From contig CM044966.1 of assembly GCA_024516035.1 (NCBI GenBank), positions 21,150,576 through 21,214,575 of the forward strand: DNA of 64,000 nucleotides, written 5' to 3'. How positions within the stretch are numbered: position 1 is the stretch's first letter; every line of letters begins with the position of its first letter. Position numbers and translations under genes: made by a program. Below are positions 52,858 to 63,866 of this stretch, one piece after another. The notes under the pieces were generated by a model. That model was not told the origin of the DNA. It worked only from the letters and a program-made list of their open reading frames with translations, and did no database searches. The stretch comes from Bactericera cockerelli. Its lineage: Eukaryota; Arthropoda; Insecta; Hemiptera; Triozidae.

Positions 52858-53113
52858 AACTATTGTGACCAGTTGATTGTATTTGGTTGTAACGTCATGA
52901 TTTGCAAGTAAGGACGGGGGGTTTCACCCTCCATTCGCTGGGAATCGTTCCAGGTACCTACATTTACCTCACCCAGCCTGGGTAGGGCTGTGATTCCAGA
53001 CTCACGTGTTAAGAGGGAAAAAAAACATTAGAAAAGTATGCAACAACCGGGAATGGAACTCGAAATGTCTGGACTACGGGCAGTAGTTACAACCATTACG
53101 CCACGGATGCTGG
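52858..53113 (-). mobile_element. S1 SINE, minus orientation, diverged
   Basis: The complement has GCCAGCATCCGTGGCGTAAT, ACCCAGGCTGGGTGAGGTAA and ACAATAGTTTT-type ends. An older copy with substitutions. Confidence 0.75.
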
Positions 53114-53989
53114 CCACTGACAGTCTAAATAAAGCATTTATTTGAATCATAACTTTTGTATTTTGAATGGTAAATTACGTAGATCTCATTCAAAATTTAC
53201 AAATATCTACCTACATATACAGGACATCCAATAAGTCTCACCCAAGCCTGGGTTTCTCGAAAACGACTCAAAATATCAAAAAACGCAAAAACCCGTATTT
53301 CTTTATTTTTAAGACACCTTTAAAACAATATACCACAAGACACACCATTGTATTTAAGATTTTAAAGCTGGTCCATGTTCAGCCTGACTGGGGCCGTGTA
53401 GGCAGATTTTTTTTTTTTTTTTGGCTGAAAATTAATCCTCTTAAAAATAAAGGAATATTGGTTTCTTTATTTCTAGAACTGGGTACAGCAGCGAGAGGTA
53501 CTTAATTGTTCCGATATTATCTATGAATAATATTCAGGCTGTCGGTGTCCTAATATTTTTCTTTTTGTCTCGTAGAACGAAGTCTTCTATTTGAATCTTC
53601 TTTGTCAAACAATTGGACGGTTTAGGGAAATGTACATTATTTAATTCAGGTTATAAAATAGGAGGTGGAGCTTCTAATCTATTGAAACACTTGAAACTAA
53701 AACACCCAACAAATTTTGTGAATCGAGATTCGTCTCCTGTAAACATTCTGAATGCAAAATTGTGAGATTTAGTTAGTGCACGGTGCTTTTGAACTTAGTT
53801 CTTGAGTGATTACTCGAATCCACTATTCCATTTACATCCGCTCTCAGAATCTCAAAAACCAAGTACAAAAGAACCTCGGTAAATACTCAGTACTTTTATG
53901 TAATCGATTACTGAAGTACCGGTTCTATGAAATACTCGGTATCACCCATCTCTAATTATTGCCAACAATACTGAAACGGGGTACTTTTC

Positions 53990-54135
53990 TGTTAATGAAT
54001 CTAGCAGTGGGTTTCAAAATTTGAAAAGATCGGAAGAGAATGCCGTTGGCATTAGCACCGCCCTCGATCAAGTTTTGTTTTGTTAATTTCAATTTCTATG
54101 TTTGTATATATTCTATGTTACTTGTAAATAAAACT
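53990..54135 (+). mobile_element. LINE 3' end inside the Helitron-like insert
   Basis: Stem-loop GAATGCCGTTGGCATT followed by AGCACCGCCCTC, then a T-rich stretch ending TTGTAAATAAA. The layout matches other LINE tails in the window. Confidence 0.55.
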
Positions 54136-54382
54136 TGATCAAATATGTTTTAATAATAAGGAATACACCTGTTATCTCAAGATTTCTCCTCTCTCCAGCA
54201 AGTACCGTGAAATATTCTTTCAGCATCTTTTCAAAGTTTTTTTTTATATCATTTATTTTTCTCCTTGAATTAAAAGATCAACATCCTTTAATTAAAAGTC
54301 TTTTTTCTTTTATCTGTTGATTGTTGACCAGTTTTTATTTCATCTATCATATGAAAATCAATTAAATCAAAAAGTAGTGATA

Positions 54383-55243
54383 TCCCCCAAAAAACACTAC
54401 GTGTAAAAATAGTCGTCAAGTGTTGGAATGATTAAAAAGAACTGATATCAAAAACGTCAATTTTCTATGTTTTAAGGAAATGTTTTTCACGTAATAAGTC
54501 TCTTGATAATTCAACCAAAATAATAGCCTAACAACAACAATACACCTTTCAGCAAACTTCGATTTGGTATTTTGAGAATTTAACCAAAAAAAAGCCACAC
54601 GACAAACAATGTTGTTAATAAGTCTCTTGATAATTCAACCAAAATAATAGCCTAACAACAACAATACACCTTTGAGCAAACTTCGATTTGGTATTTTGAG
54701 AATTTAACCAAAAAATAGCCACACAACAAAACAATGCTCTTGTAAGAACAATCTTTCAAAATTACAGAACCACGTCCTTGACTGCACACTGTTTTGTTCT
54801 GAAATTTATGTGAAGTACGTTGCTAACAAAACAGTGTGTAGTAGTCAAGGACGTGGTTATGTAATATTGCAAGATTGTTTTTACAAGAGCATTGTTTTGT
54901 TGTGTGGCTATTTTTTGGTTAAATTCTCAAAATACCAAATCGAAGTTTGCTCAAAGGTGTATTGTTGTTGTTAGGCTATTATTTTGGTTGAATTATCAAG
55001 AGACTTATTAACAACATTGTTTGTCGTGTGGCTTTTTTTTGGTTAAATTCTCAAAATACCAAATCGAAGTTTGCTCAAAGGTGTATTGTTGTTGTTAGGC
55101 TATTATTTTGGTTGAATTATCAAGAGACTTATTACGTGAAAAACATTTCCTTAAAACATAGAAAATTGACGTTTTTGATATCAGTTCTTTTTAATCATTC
55201 CAACACTTGACGACTATTTTTACACGAAGTGTTTTTTGGGGGA
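54383..55243. mobile_element. 861-bp foldback element in minisatellite, unit 4
   Basis: Long inverted repeats, ends TCCCCCAAAAAACAC / GTGTTTTTTGGGGGA, at TA. Each arm contains two tandem copies of a block with AACTTCGATTTGGTATTTTG (offset about 126 bp). A central stem-loop has ACCACGTCCTTGACT arms. The two arms produce the same 60-aa antisense-mirrored frame, which is a palindrome artefact. No transposase. Unit 1 shows the empty TA site. Confidence 0.9.
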
Positions 55244-56085
55244 TAGGTAGGTACCAGTACAAGTAAATATCACAGGTAGGTACCAGTACAAGTAAATATC
55301 ACAGGTAAGTACAAGTATAAAGGCATATCACAGGTAGGTACAAGTACAAGTAAATATCCCAGGTAGGTACAAGTACAAGTAAATATCAGAGGTAGGTACA
55401 AATACAAGTAAATATCTCAGGTAGGTACAAATACAAGTAAATATCACAGCTGTAGGTATAAGTACAAGTAAATATCAGAGGTAGGTGTACAAGTACAAGT
55501 AAATATCACAGGTAGGTACAAGTACAAGTAATTATCACAGGTAGGTACAAGTACAAGTAAATATCACAGGTAGGTACAAATGCAAGTAAATATTACAGGT
55601 AGGGTACATGTACAAGTAGCCAGCCTCCGTGGCGTAATGGTTGTGACTACTGCCCGTGGTCCAGAGTTCCCGAGTTCAACTCGCGGTTGGAGCAGACTTT
55701 TCGAAGAAAATTCTGTTTCATCCAAACACGTGAGGCTGGCATTTCCGGCCCAACCCAGGCTGGGTGAGGTTAATGTGGGTAGCTGGTACGATTCCCAGCG
55801 AATGGAGGGTAAAACCCCCGTCCTGACTATCTATCTCAGTCAGGACGTTAAAACCAAATAGAATCAACTGGTCACAATAGATCTAATTAGGTCGCAGTGT
55901 TAATTGTAAGGGTTTCACTGAAAACCCTGCAACCAGGTCAGATAATAATAAAATACATGTACAAGTAAATATCACAGATAGGTACAAGTACAGGTAAATA
56001 TCACCACAGGTAGGTACAAGTAAAAGTAAATATCTCAGGTAGGTCCAAGTACAATTAAATATCACAGGTAGGTTCAAGTACATTC
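55244..56085. repeat. 29-bp minisatellite, unit 4, right part
   Basis: Continues the array after the foldback element, interrupted by a young S1 SINE at 55619-55953. Confidence 0.93.
55619..55953 (+). mobile_element. Young S1 SINE with 14-bp target duplication
   Basis: 335 bp, head GCCAGCCTCCGTGGCGTAAT, B-box-like GAGTTCAACTC, tail TCAGATAATAATAAAA. Exact 14-bp duplication TACATGTACAAGTA at 55605-55618 and 55954-55967. Absent from the minisatellites of the other units. Best consensus-like copy of the family here. Confidence 0.95.
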
Positions 56086-56229
56086 TAAAGACATTCTGAT
56101 CAATTGCAAGCTTATTTCTGGTCAAACTCTTGGTTTTAATTTCAAAAGTTGAAAGATAGTATTCTGGAATAAACTTTAAGTATTTTGGAAAAAACTTCAA
56201 GTATTTTGGAATAAACTTAAAGTATTTTA

Positions 56230-56717
56230 GCCAGCCCCCATGGCATGACGATTGAGACTACTGCCTGTAGTCCAGAGATCCCAAGTTTGATCCTTGATTG
56301 GGGCATACTTTTCCAAAGAAATTCTGTTCCTTTCAAAACATTTCCTCCTGATTTCCTCCGTCATAACTTACAACGCACATTCCTCTACTTTACCCTTAGT
56401 AATAATACTACCCCATTTAAAGAAAAGTGTAAAGAGGCTTTATCTTTTCCCCTGTAATATTTTTAAAATTTAAAATCCTGTTACCTGTTTACACGTGGGG
56501 CTGGTATTTCCGGCCCTACCCAGGCTGGGTGAGGTTATTGTGGGTAGCTGGTATGATTCCCAACAAATAGAAGGTAAAACCCCCTTCCTCAATATCTACC
56601 TCATCAGGAGCTTACAACCAAAAATAATCCACTAGTCACAATACATCTAATTAGGTATAAGTGTTAATTGTAAGGGTTTCACTGAAAACCCTGCAACCAG
56701 GTCAGATAATAATAAAA
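56230..56717 (+). mobile_element. S1 SINE with ~150-bp insertion, unit 4
   Basis: Same locus as 2875-3361, including the internal insert. Confidence 0.8.
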
Positions 56718-56985
56718 GTATTTTGGAATAACCTTTAAGTATTTTGGAATAAATTTCAACTTGTCAGTCCCATTTTAAGGCCCCATGCCTTGAAAATGCT
56801 AAGGGCATTGTGCAGGCATAGTCCATCACTGTTTGGCTTTGGTGTTATTACTTAGTGCCTAGTTAGTCTTACCTAGAAGTAAAAAGTTTTTTTTTTTCAT
56901 TTGGAGTATGAAAATAAATTAAATAAACTTGGTTGCTATATCTGAACTCATTGAAATAACCAGAGTATTCAATAGATAAATATTA

Positions 56986-57350
56986 CAGCAATGGTAGTCA
57001 AGTGATTAATGCACTAGTCTGGTAATTCCGTTCTGTTGGTTCAAATCCAAACCAGTGCATGATTTTTTCTTTATTAATTTGAGTTTGTGACAAAATAATA
57101 ATATGACTAAGACCTCCCTAACTCAGTGATTAAGAATCCCGGACAAAGCGGAAATTTTTGACCAAAAGTTTCCGTTTCTGGTATGGCATGGATGTAAAGG
57201 TAAAGTAGCCTGAAGGAATGCAAAAGCAGTTCCAGGGCACACTTACTTTTAAAAAATAATAAAAAAAGAGGTTAGGTGGTAGAAAATGCTGTGAGCATTA
57301 ACCTCGCCTGGTGGTTACCTTCCACTAAATAGTGTTATTATTCTTATCAT
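56986..57350 (+). mobile_element. S2 SINE, unit 4
   Basis: Equivalent to 3631-3998, including the internal ACCTCCCTAACTCAGTG segment. Confidence 0.72.
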
Positions 57351-58772
57351 AGAAAAATCCAATGGAGCTGAATATCAGTTTGTTATAACTGGAAGGCCAT
57401 TATATTCGGAGTTGTTATAAGTATAAGTAGTGCTTTATTTAGACTGTCAGCGCAAGACAGGTAGTCCCATTATGCCAACAGTTTATGTTATAGGTCAAGT
57501 TCACTGAATTTCACTCTATGGATTTCATCTCAGGGACAGGGGTCAAGCACAGGAGTATGCTATGAATCATCCCCAATGAAAGTCAGACCTGTGTGCAATA
57601 TTGCAGGTCTCGAGCACTTACCAGTTAGGTGCCAACTTATTACACACATAAACATGTGTACCATTATTTATCCAGGGGGAAACATTTTTCTCTATTTAGG
57701 GTACTCTGACCAGTGGGAAATCATTGGAGGAGATTTTTATAATGTCTACTGATATGTGTTAAAGCTGTTATTATATATTTATAATTATTTTTCTCTAGCT
57801 TTTAATCTTTGATCATTAACAGGAGTGGCCTCAGTGGGGTCAACAATAGAATCTTAAATGGAACTACTCTGTTTGTGATATATTTCTAAAAGGTAAGATA
57901 AAGTTAAGTTTTCATATTTGTGTTAATTGATCTAACTACTGAGTTTCGTGATATTTTTCAACAGAAGTTAACATCCAAAGTATTTTAAGACATGTTAGAG
58001 TTTTTTAAAAAACAAAACAGGATCAGAGATATTCCAAAATGTTTCCCTCTCTAATGGCACACAGGTCTCAGCATTTTTCAAAAAAACAAAAAACAAAAAA
58101 AAATATCGCCTGTTCTCTGATATTTCAAGTGGCTCTGTATTTTAGGCAGACCCTGTATGTTGTTATTGATGTTATAAACAGCTTTGCTACAGCTGGGGTA
58201 AGTGATGGTCTCCAGCCAACCTTAGTGGCTCATTCTTAACCACAAAGTTCTGCGTGTGATTAAAAATTGCCAGAATTTGGCGTGTTTTATGTAATTGAAT
58301 TAGTAAATCTAAGCAACTCCTTAGATTTTATAAGCTGACCAACAGGTATTTTCAAACAAGGTTTTCTACCATCAAGGCTGAACACAGCTCCATTATGCCA
58401 CAGAGCCCAGCTTAGATTTGACCTCTACAGTTGTTGTCAATGAGAAAGTTAAGAGATAGTGTCCACTAAGATTTACAAAACCTGTTTAATTTTTTGCCCT
58501 GAAAACTCTGTTTTGTTCCATAATTAATACACAGTTATAAAGCCCAACTAAGTTATGACCTCTACAGTAGTAGTCAATGTGAAAGATTAGGGATAGTTTC
58601 CACAAAGATTAACTAATTCTGTTTCATAATTTGCTTCTTAGTAGGTATGCTACTATACTTGGCAATGTTGTCTACAACAGAATAAAGTAACTATACAGAT
58701 ATTCATCTTAATCACTATTTTCATTCAAATTAAAAAAAACCCTATACACCCTTGCAGTGAACTGAACAGATT
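57351..58772. other. Conserved intron sequence without gene, unit 4
   Basis: Equivalent to 37453-38889. Lacks the unit 1 LTR element and piggyBac MITE, so it is the empty site for both. Confidence 0.6.
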
Positions 58773-58779
58773 CACTTAC

Positions 58780-58912
58780 CCTGTGGTTGTGGAGAGAACT
58801 TGTGTCTTGAAATATTCTGGATAACAATCTGAAGATATTTGTATTAGTTTGGAGCCACTTGAAGGAAATAATGGAACGCCAACTCTCAGATGAATGATGA
58901 TAAGAGAATTGA
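58780..58912 (-). other. Candidate non-coding leader exon of BTB copy 4
   Basis: Ends CCACAACCACAGG with donor GTAAGTG (58773-58779) on the minus strand. The intron to the acceptor at 50638 would be about 8.1 kb. Confidence 0.55.
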
Positions 58913-58935
58913 GAGTAGGGAGGAGTTTATTTCTT

Positions 58936-58943
58936 CTTTATAC
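58936..58943 (-). promoter_or_regulatory. TATA element of BTB copy 4
   Basis: GTATAAAG on the minus strand with TCAATT about 28 bp downstream. Confidence 0.5.
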
Positions 58944-59387
58944 TTTTTTCAAACTTAGGACATCTTAATCTTGATGAGTTATTGAGTTGTAAGTTGGGAT
59001 GACGTTCCTGAAGCTACCAACGCAGCTATTGAGTGTTTTCCAATTTCCTTTCAAACTCACAACCCTACACCCTGTGCAGCTTATTGTGGCAGGGAGAGAT
59101 AATCCAAGCTGTCAAACACTAATGAAACAACCTGATTAACTGAAAGTTTATCAAAATGGTGAAACCTCAGGCTATATTTAATTACAAATTACAATTGCTT
59201 ATGAAACAGTTTCAGGTAGAACAACAAGAACAAAGAATTTAAAAAAAAAGATTTCACGAGGTTGCATAGAGCATTACAGCACGAGTTGTCAATGTTATGA
59301 TACGCCTTCAAAAAAAACATCATGCTATACCAGCTATAGGCTGTACAATTTATTATCTTGGTAACGCCTTCAAAAATATGTCACAAC

Positions 59388-59885
59388 ACGACTTTTCATA
59401 TAGGTAACTCTAAAATACGTCCAAATCCTCCACTGGTAACTCAACGGTAACAGTTGGCTAAAAATCAATGAAAAATTCATAATCACATAATCAGCATCTC
59501 AAAATCATTGATTTGATATGTCACAACCCCTATCTAGTATGAATGGTACCTATTTAAAAAAGCTAGTCCCCTTTACGAAATACCAATAAATTCGGGCCGG
59601 GTACCAAAAATTCAAGTTATCAAACAAATGATTAGAGTGTACCCCTATAATTTTTTTAGAACTAGAAAAACATACTCTATAAACATATTTATGACCTCTG
59701 TACAGAATTTCAAGTCTCTAGCTAGTGATATTCTTGAGATAATTTGTTCACAGACAGACAGACAGACCCACGGACCAATGGCTGAAACTTTGGATTTTGG
59801 GTCTGGGGACCCTAAAACGTGTTTTGGCACTGAAAACTGACGATTGGGTGATTCCATTACTTTCCTTATTATAGGATAAGGAAGG
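59388..59885. mobile_element. Family X element, unit 4
   Basis: Equivalent to 7545-8030. Right end ATAAGGAAGG; (CAGA)n near 59754. Confidence 0.6.
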
Positions 59886-59998
59886 TAAAAATACAAAGAA
59901 CCAAAGACACCAAAGTACAACAATTTTATGTTTTCACACGATTGCCATACAAAAAAGTATTGCGTGTAGAACGAAACATTATTTTCGCAGGCATTTCA

Positions 59999-61168
59999 TG
60001 AAATGTAGTCCTTGAGCCCCGGTGTCAGGATCTCAACGCCCAGTTGAACTGCAGATTCCTCGCCGTTGCGAAGCATGTCCAGCACGTACAGCTCGCTTGC
60101 GACCATGTGGAGCGGGGGCTCTCCCGCCAAGACCTGGGTCTCCACGTGGCTTGTGCTGGCAGCGGCTGCGCAGATGGCGATGGTGCAGAACCTTTGGCAG
60201 GCTCTGAGGCGCCGGGCGATGATCCTTCTCCTGGTGTAGAGTTGGTGGCCCCATAGCGCCACACCGTATGTTGCCCTCGGGATGACGGCGGCCCAGTAGG
60301 TGATTCGGAGTCCCTCGGCTCTTGTGCCCCGAGTCTTGCTGAAAACTCTTCGGAGCATGGCGAAGCTCTTGATACCCGAAACTGTTCTCTCCTCGACATG
60401 CTTCAGAAAGTATCCGCAGTCGTCGAGAATGACTCCCAGTAGTGTAGAGCAGCGGTGCTCAACCTAGGGGTCGCGAAGCTAAACCAGGGGGTCGCGAGAA
60501 AGCTTCAACCACTGAACTGGGGTCGCGGAAAAACCGCTGAAAAAAATTACTTGAAGGAGAAAAAAATATTTTCCAAATCAAAATTATTATTAGTCTCTTT
60601 TTTAGCACTTTATTATTAGTAAGTAACGAAACATTTAAACTTCCAATAAAAAAACTTACCTCCCTTGAGAAAGCTTCAACCACTGAACTGGGGTCGCGGA
60701 AAAAAAAAAATATTTCCAAATCAAAATTATTATTAGTAACTTTATTAGCACTTTATTATTAGTAAGTAACGAAACATTTAAACTTCCAATAAAAAAACTT
60801 ACCTCCCTTGAATTGTACTACCTTTTTTTGTTAGGGGGGGGGGGCGCGGCTTTTTTTTTTTTTTTTTCTCCCTTCGAAGGGGGTCGCGGCTCAAAAAGGT
60901 TGGGTACCGCTGGTGTAGAGTACCTCGCCATGTTGACAGGGGTTCCTCCAGTGTTTCAGCGGCGGCAGCACTCGGGTGATGCGTCTCCCTCCCTCCATCC
61001 TGGAGAAGTCCTGAGTGAGATCCATTAGCACCTGTCCGGCGCGACTATGAGCCAGTTCTCTGCTGTGCATGTATTGGTGGCCTCCATGGCCGCTTGCCCT
61101 CTTTCGCTCACCTCCCTAGCCACAAGTCCGGTGATGAGGACAGTAATGTCGTCCGCATACGCGCAGAG
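59999..61168 (-). pseudogene. R1-like LINE reverse transcriptase split by a hAT MITE, unit 4
   Basis: C-terminal part complete (59999-60358), MITE, then the piece with AYADDITVLITGLVAREVSE. The GCPQGS block and the truncated S4 SINE are deleted at about 61168. Confidence 0.82.
60450..60912. mobile_element. hAT MITE with exact 8-bp target duplication, unit 4
   Basis: 463 bp, ends as at 28746-29060. GTGTAGAG is exact on both sides (60442-60449 and 60913-60920). It has the same internal duplication as the unit 3 copy. Confidence 0.93.
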
Positions 61169-61950
61169 GTACTCGAGTACATGCTTTGATTTGAGAAGCA
61201 ACTTAAGGCAGAGTTTTAGTCGAATACAAGATATTGTATATAAAAGTGGTAAAAAGTCCTCTAATTGTGCGATACCCACCAAAATTGTGACACAATAACA
61301 CATAGTAAAAACAATTGTATTATTATAATAGACTTTTTTTCTATTCCTTGGGCTCCTAAATATCACCACTTTAACAAAATACTCGAGATTTATATTTATT
61401 TGCATATTTACTTGAGATATAAGTTAAAGTTATCATATTTGTGTAAATCACAATCGTGATGTCACAACTACACAAACTCGCTTTACTAATTTTTTGCTGA
61501 ACTTGAGACTTGAACCACCGACTTCCGGATTACAAGTCAGACTATAGTCTGGCTGAGGAACTTAACATAAGGAGAAGACCAGTGTCCCGCTAGAGGACTA
61601 TACAGAGACAGACTAGACAACCCTCTCAAGCCAGAGGTCCGCAGTTTCCCAAGAGTTTCATGGCTTCTAGAGAAAGAAAAACAATTTCTCACGATGGTTG
61701 ATCGCACATAGAAAAATGGGGTTGAGGACGAGCAAACTTTGAAATAAAGTTAGCTGGAAACCATCATCCCCCCTCCAGCTGTAGCCGAGCTGGCTACAAC
61801 AAACTTTTAGGAGAAATTAAATTTAAAATCCCTATTAATAGATTAAGACCAAACCCTGCTCTTCTCTTTAAAACACCAAAAGTAAACACAATATCCCCAA
61901 TAGTATCAGCAATTTTGCTGTGCAACAACAAAGCAGATAAACCTTCATCA
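61169..61950. other. Unit-constant region with tRNA-like relic, unit 4
   Basis: Non-coding. Equivalent to 29758-30430 without the LINE tail. Confidence 0.45.
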
Positions 61951-62194
61951 GATTTTGTCTCGAGAATTGCAGATGAGGAACATTTCTGCAAATTTGCACT
62001 TGAAGGATTTTTGATTCGTGGTTCATCTTCATTCGACTCTCTTCCTTCTGAAAATGCCTTAACCTAACGAAAAACCTGGACCCTTGACTGAACACTTTCT
62101 CCATAGGCCTGCCAGAGTTTATCAAATGTTTCTGTTGCACTGTGTCCAAGTTTGAAGCAGAACTTGTGAGCACCATTGCTCTGAATTGACAAAA
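61951..62194 (-). pseudogene. Mariner-type HTH relic, unit 4
   Basis: Same relic as at 10460 but with changes that stop the frame (for example near 62065 and 62166). Confidence 0.6.
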
Positions 62195-62376
62195 CGGACA
62201 AGAAAAGTGTTTCGCGAAAATTAAAATACGTTACCTTTCACTATGGACAGCTGTTATTATTATTATTGTGTATTTTTTTTTTTTTAACAGTTCCTTTAGT
62301 ACTACAAAAATTTTAAGATTAGGTATCCTATACTACAATTTATTCAAATAAAGTATATGAAGCAATAAATTTAATA

Positions 62377-63240
62377 CAGGGTGGGGTAAAAGTCTGGAAA
62401 CCCCTGAATAACTTTCGAATGGCTTCTTCGGTAAAATTAAAATTTTGTACGGTAAACCGGGCTAATAAGACCTTCTTTTAGAGTGGGGTCGATTTTTGTT
62501 ACCGGCCCCCATGTCGGGGCCAGGGGGGCCAACTTCATTTTTTTAAATACGAACCCCCACCTTGCGATACATTTTTGAAAAGGTCTTTAAATAAAAAATA
62601 CATTGGTGCAAATTTTATTTTTTTAATATTAACTGTTTGCAAATGGCGTCCAACTTTGTGTATGCAGTAAAGTCTGGAAACCCCTGAATATCTTTCGAAA
62701 TGGCTTTCTCAGTAATTTTAAAATTGTGTACGGTAATCCTTGGTAATTAGACCTTATATTAGAATGGGACCGATTTTATTTTATTGGCCCCCATGTCGGG
62801 GCCAGGGACGCCAACTTCATTTTTTTTAATACAAAACCCCACCTTGCGATACATTTTTGGAAAGGTCTAATTACCCCGACTTACCGTACACAATTTTAAA
62901 TTTACTGAGAAAGCCTTTTCAAAAGATATTCAGGGGTTTCCAGACTTTACTGCATACACAAAGTTGGACGCCAATTGCAAACAGTTAATATTAAAAAAAT
63001 AAAATTTGCACCAATGTATTTGTTATTTAAAGACCTTTTCAAAAATGTATCGCAAGGTGGGGGTTCGTATTTAAAAAAATGAAGTTGGCCCCCCTGGCCC
63101 CGACATGGGGGCCGGTAACATAAATTGACCCCACTCTAAAAGAAGATCTTATTAGCGCGGTTTACCGTACAAAATTTTAATTTTACCGAAGAAGCCATTC
63201 GAACGTTATTCAGGGGTTTCCAGACTTTTGCCCCACCCTG
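62377..63240. mobile_element. 864-bp near-perfect palindromic element, unit 4 only
   Basis: Ends CAGGGTGGGGTAAAAGTCTG / CAGACTTTTGCCCCACCCTG at TA (62375-62376 and 63241-63242). The arms mirror each other almost completely. Within each arm the block with GTCTGGAAACCCCTGAATA and CCCCCATGTCGGGGCCAGG occurs twice, so it is a palindrome of two nested, related elements. No coding capacity. Confidence 0.92.
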
Positions 63241-63352
63241 TATACAAAGTTAAAACTCAATATTTTTTACTGTCAAAAAAATACCAGGGTTGCTGCGGAC
63301 TTTATTAACACAAAATAATAATAATATAGTAATAATAATAATTATAAATACC

Positions 63353-63491
63353 AGTAATTGGAGCACTGGGCGTAGTAGCAAAGACATTGAAAGAAAACCT
63401 TCAAATGCTACCTGGAAAGCTCAATATCGGTAGAATCCATGAAAGTGCACTGCTCGGCACAGCCTACATCATGGGAAAAGGAGGCTTATGA
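63353..63491 (+). pseudogene. C-terminal tail of a LINE polyprotein, unit 4
   Basis: Equivalent to 10972-11111, with one TAA triplet fewer near its start. Confidence 0.5.
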
Positions 63492-63662
63492 AACAAACAT
63501 TTAAAATATTACAACCCAAGGGATCTGAGGAATGAGGATAATTTTTGATCCAATCTGGAGATAGTGGAGGAATTTACATAAAAAATCCTCTTGGTAAAAT
63601 GGGTAATAATAATAGTAATAAAAAAAATTATAGTAATTGTAAAAATAATAGTAATAAAACCA

Positions 63663-63866
63663 TATAGTGGAAGGTAACCATCAGGCAAGGTTAATGCTCA
63701 AAGCATTTTCAACCACCTAACCCTCAGAATCTTATTACTATCTGGTTTCGAACTTAAAATTAATGACGAAAAATTCAGGCACTGGGTGGGATTCGAACCA
63801 AAGGATCCCTACGTTACCTGGATTACTAGACTAGCGCGTTAACCCCTTGACTACCAGTGGGCGCTG
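63663..63866 (-). mobile_element. S2 SINE, minus orientation, unit 4
   Basis: Equivalent to 11268-11467. Confidence 0.75.

Larger units (their letters stand above)
50974..54380 (-). mobile_element. 3.4-kb Helitron-like insertion without target duplication
   Basis: Removing 50974-54380 restores ...ATATCA joined to TATCCCCC..., which is exactly the expected left junction of the neighbouring foldback element. The insert therefore sits between an A and a T with no duplication, the Helitron signature. In minus orientation it starts TCACTACTTTTTG (5'-TC) and ends with a perfect 7-bp-stem hairpin (GCTCGCC / GGCGAGC, 50978-50995) and CTTGA before T. The canonical CTRR end is not present and no Rep/helicase frame is visible, so it is at most a non-autonomous or unusual member. 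It contains a tRNA-like SINE, an S1 copy and a LINE tail. Confidence 0.55.

Noticed and set aside
54416..55210. Two identical 60-aa frames on opposite strands
   Set aside because: They are the two arms of one foldback element, a palindrome artefact.
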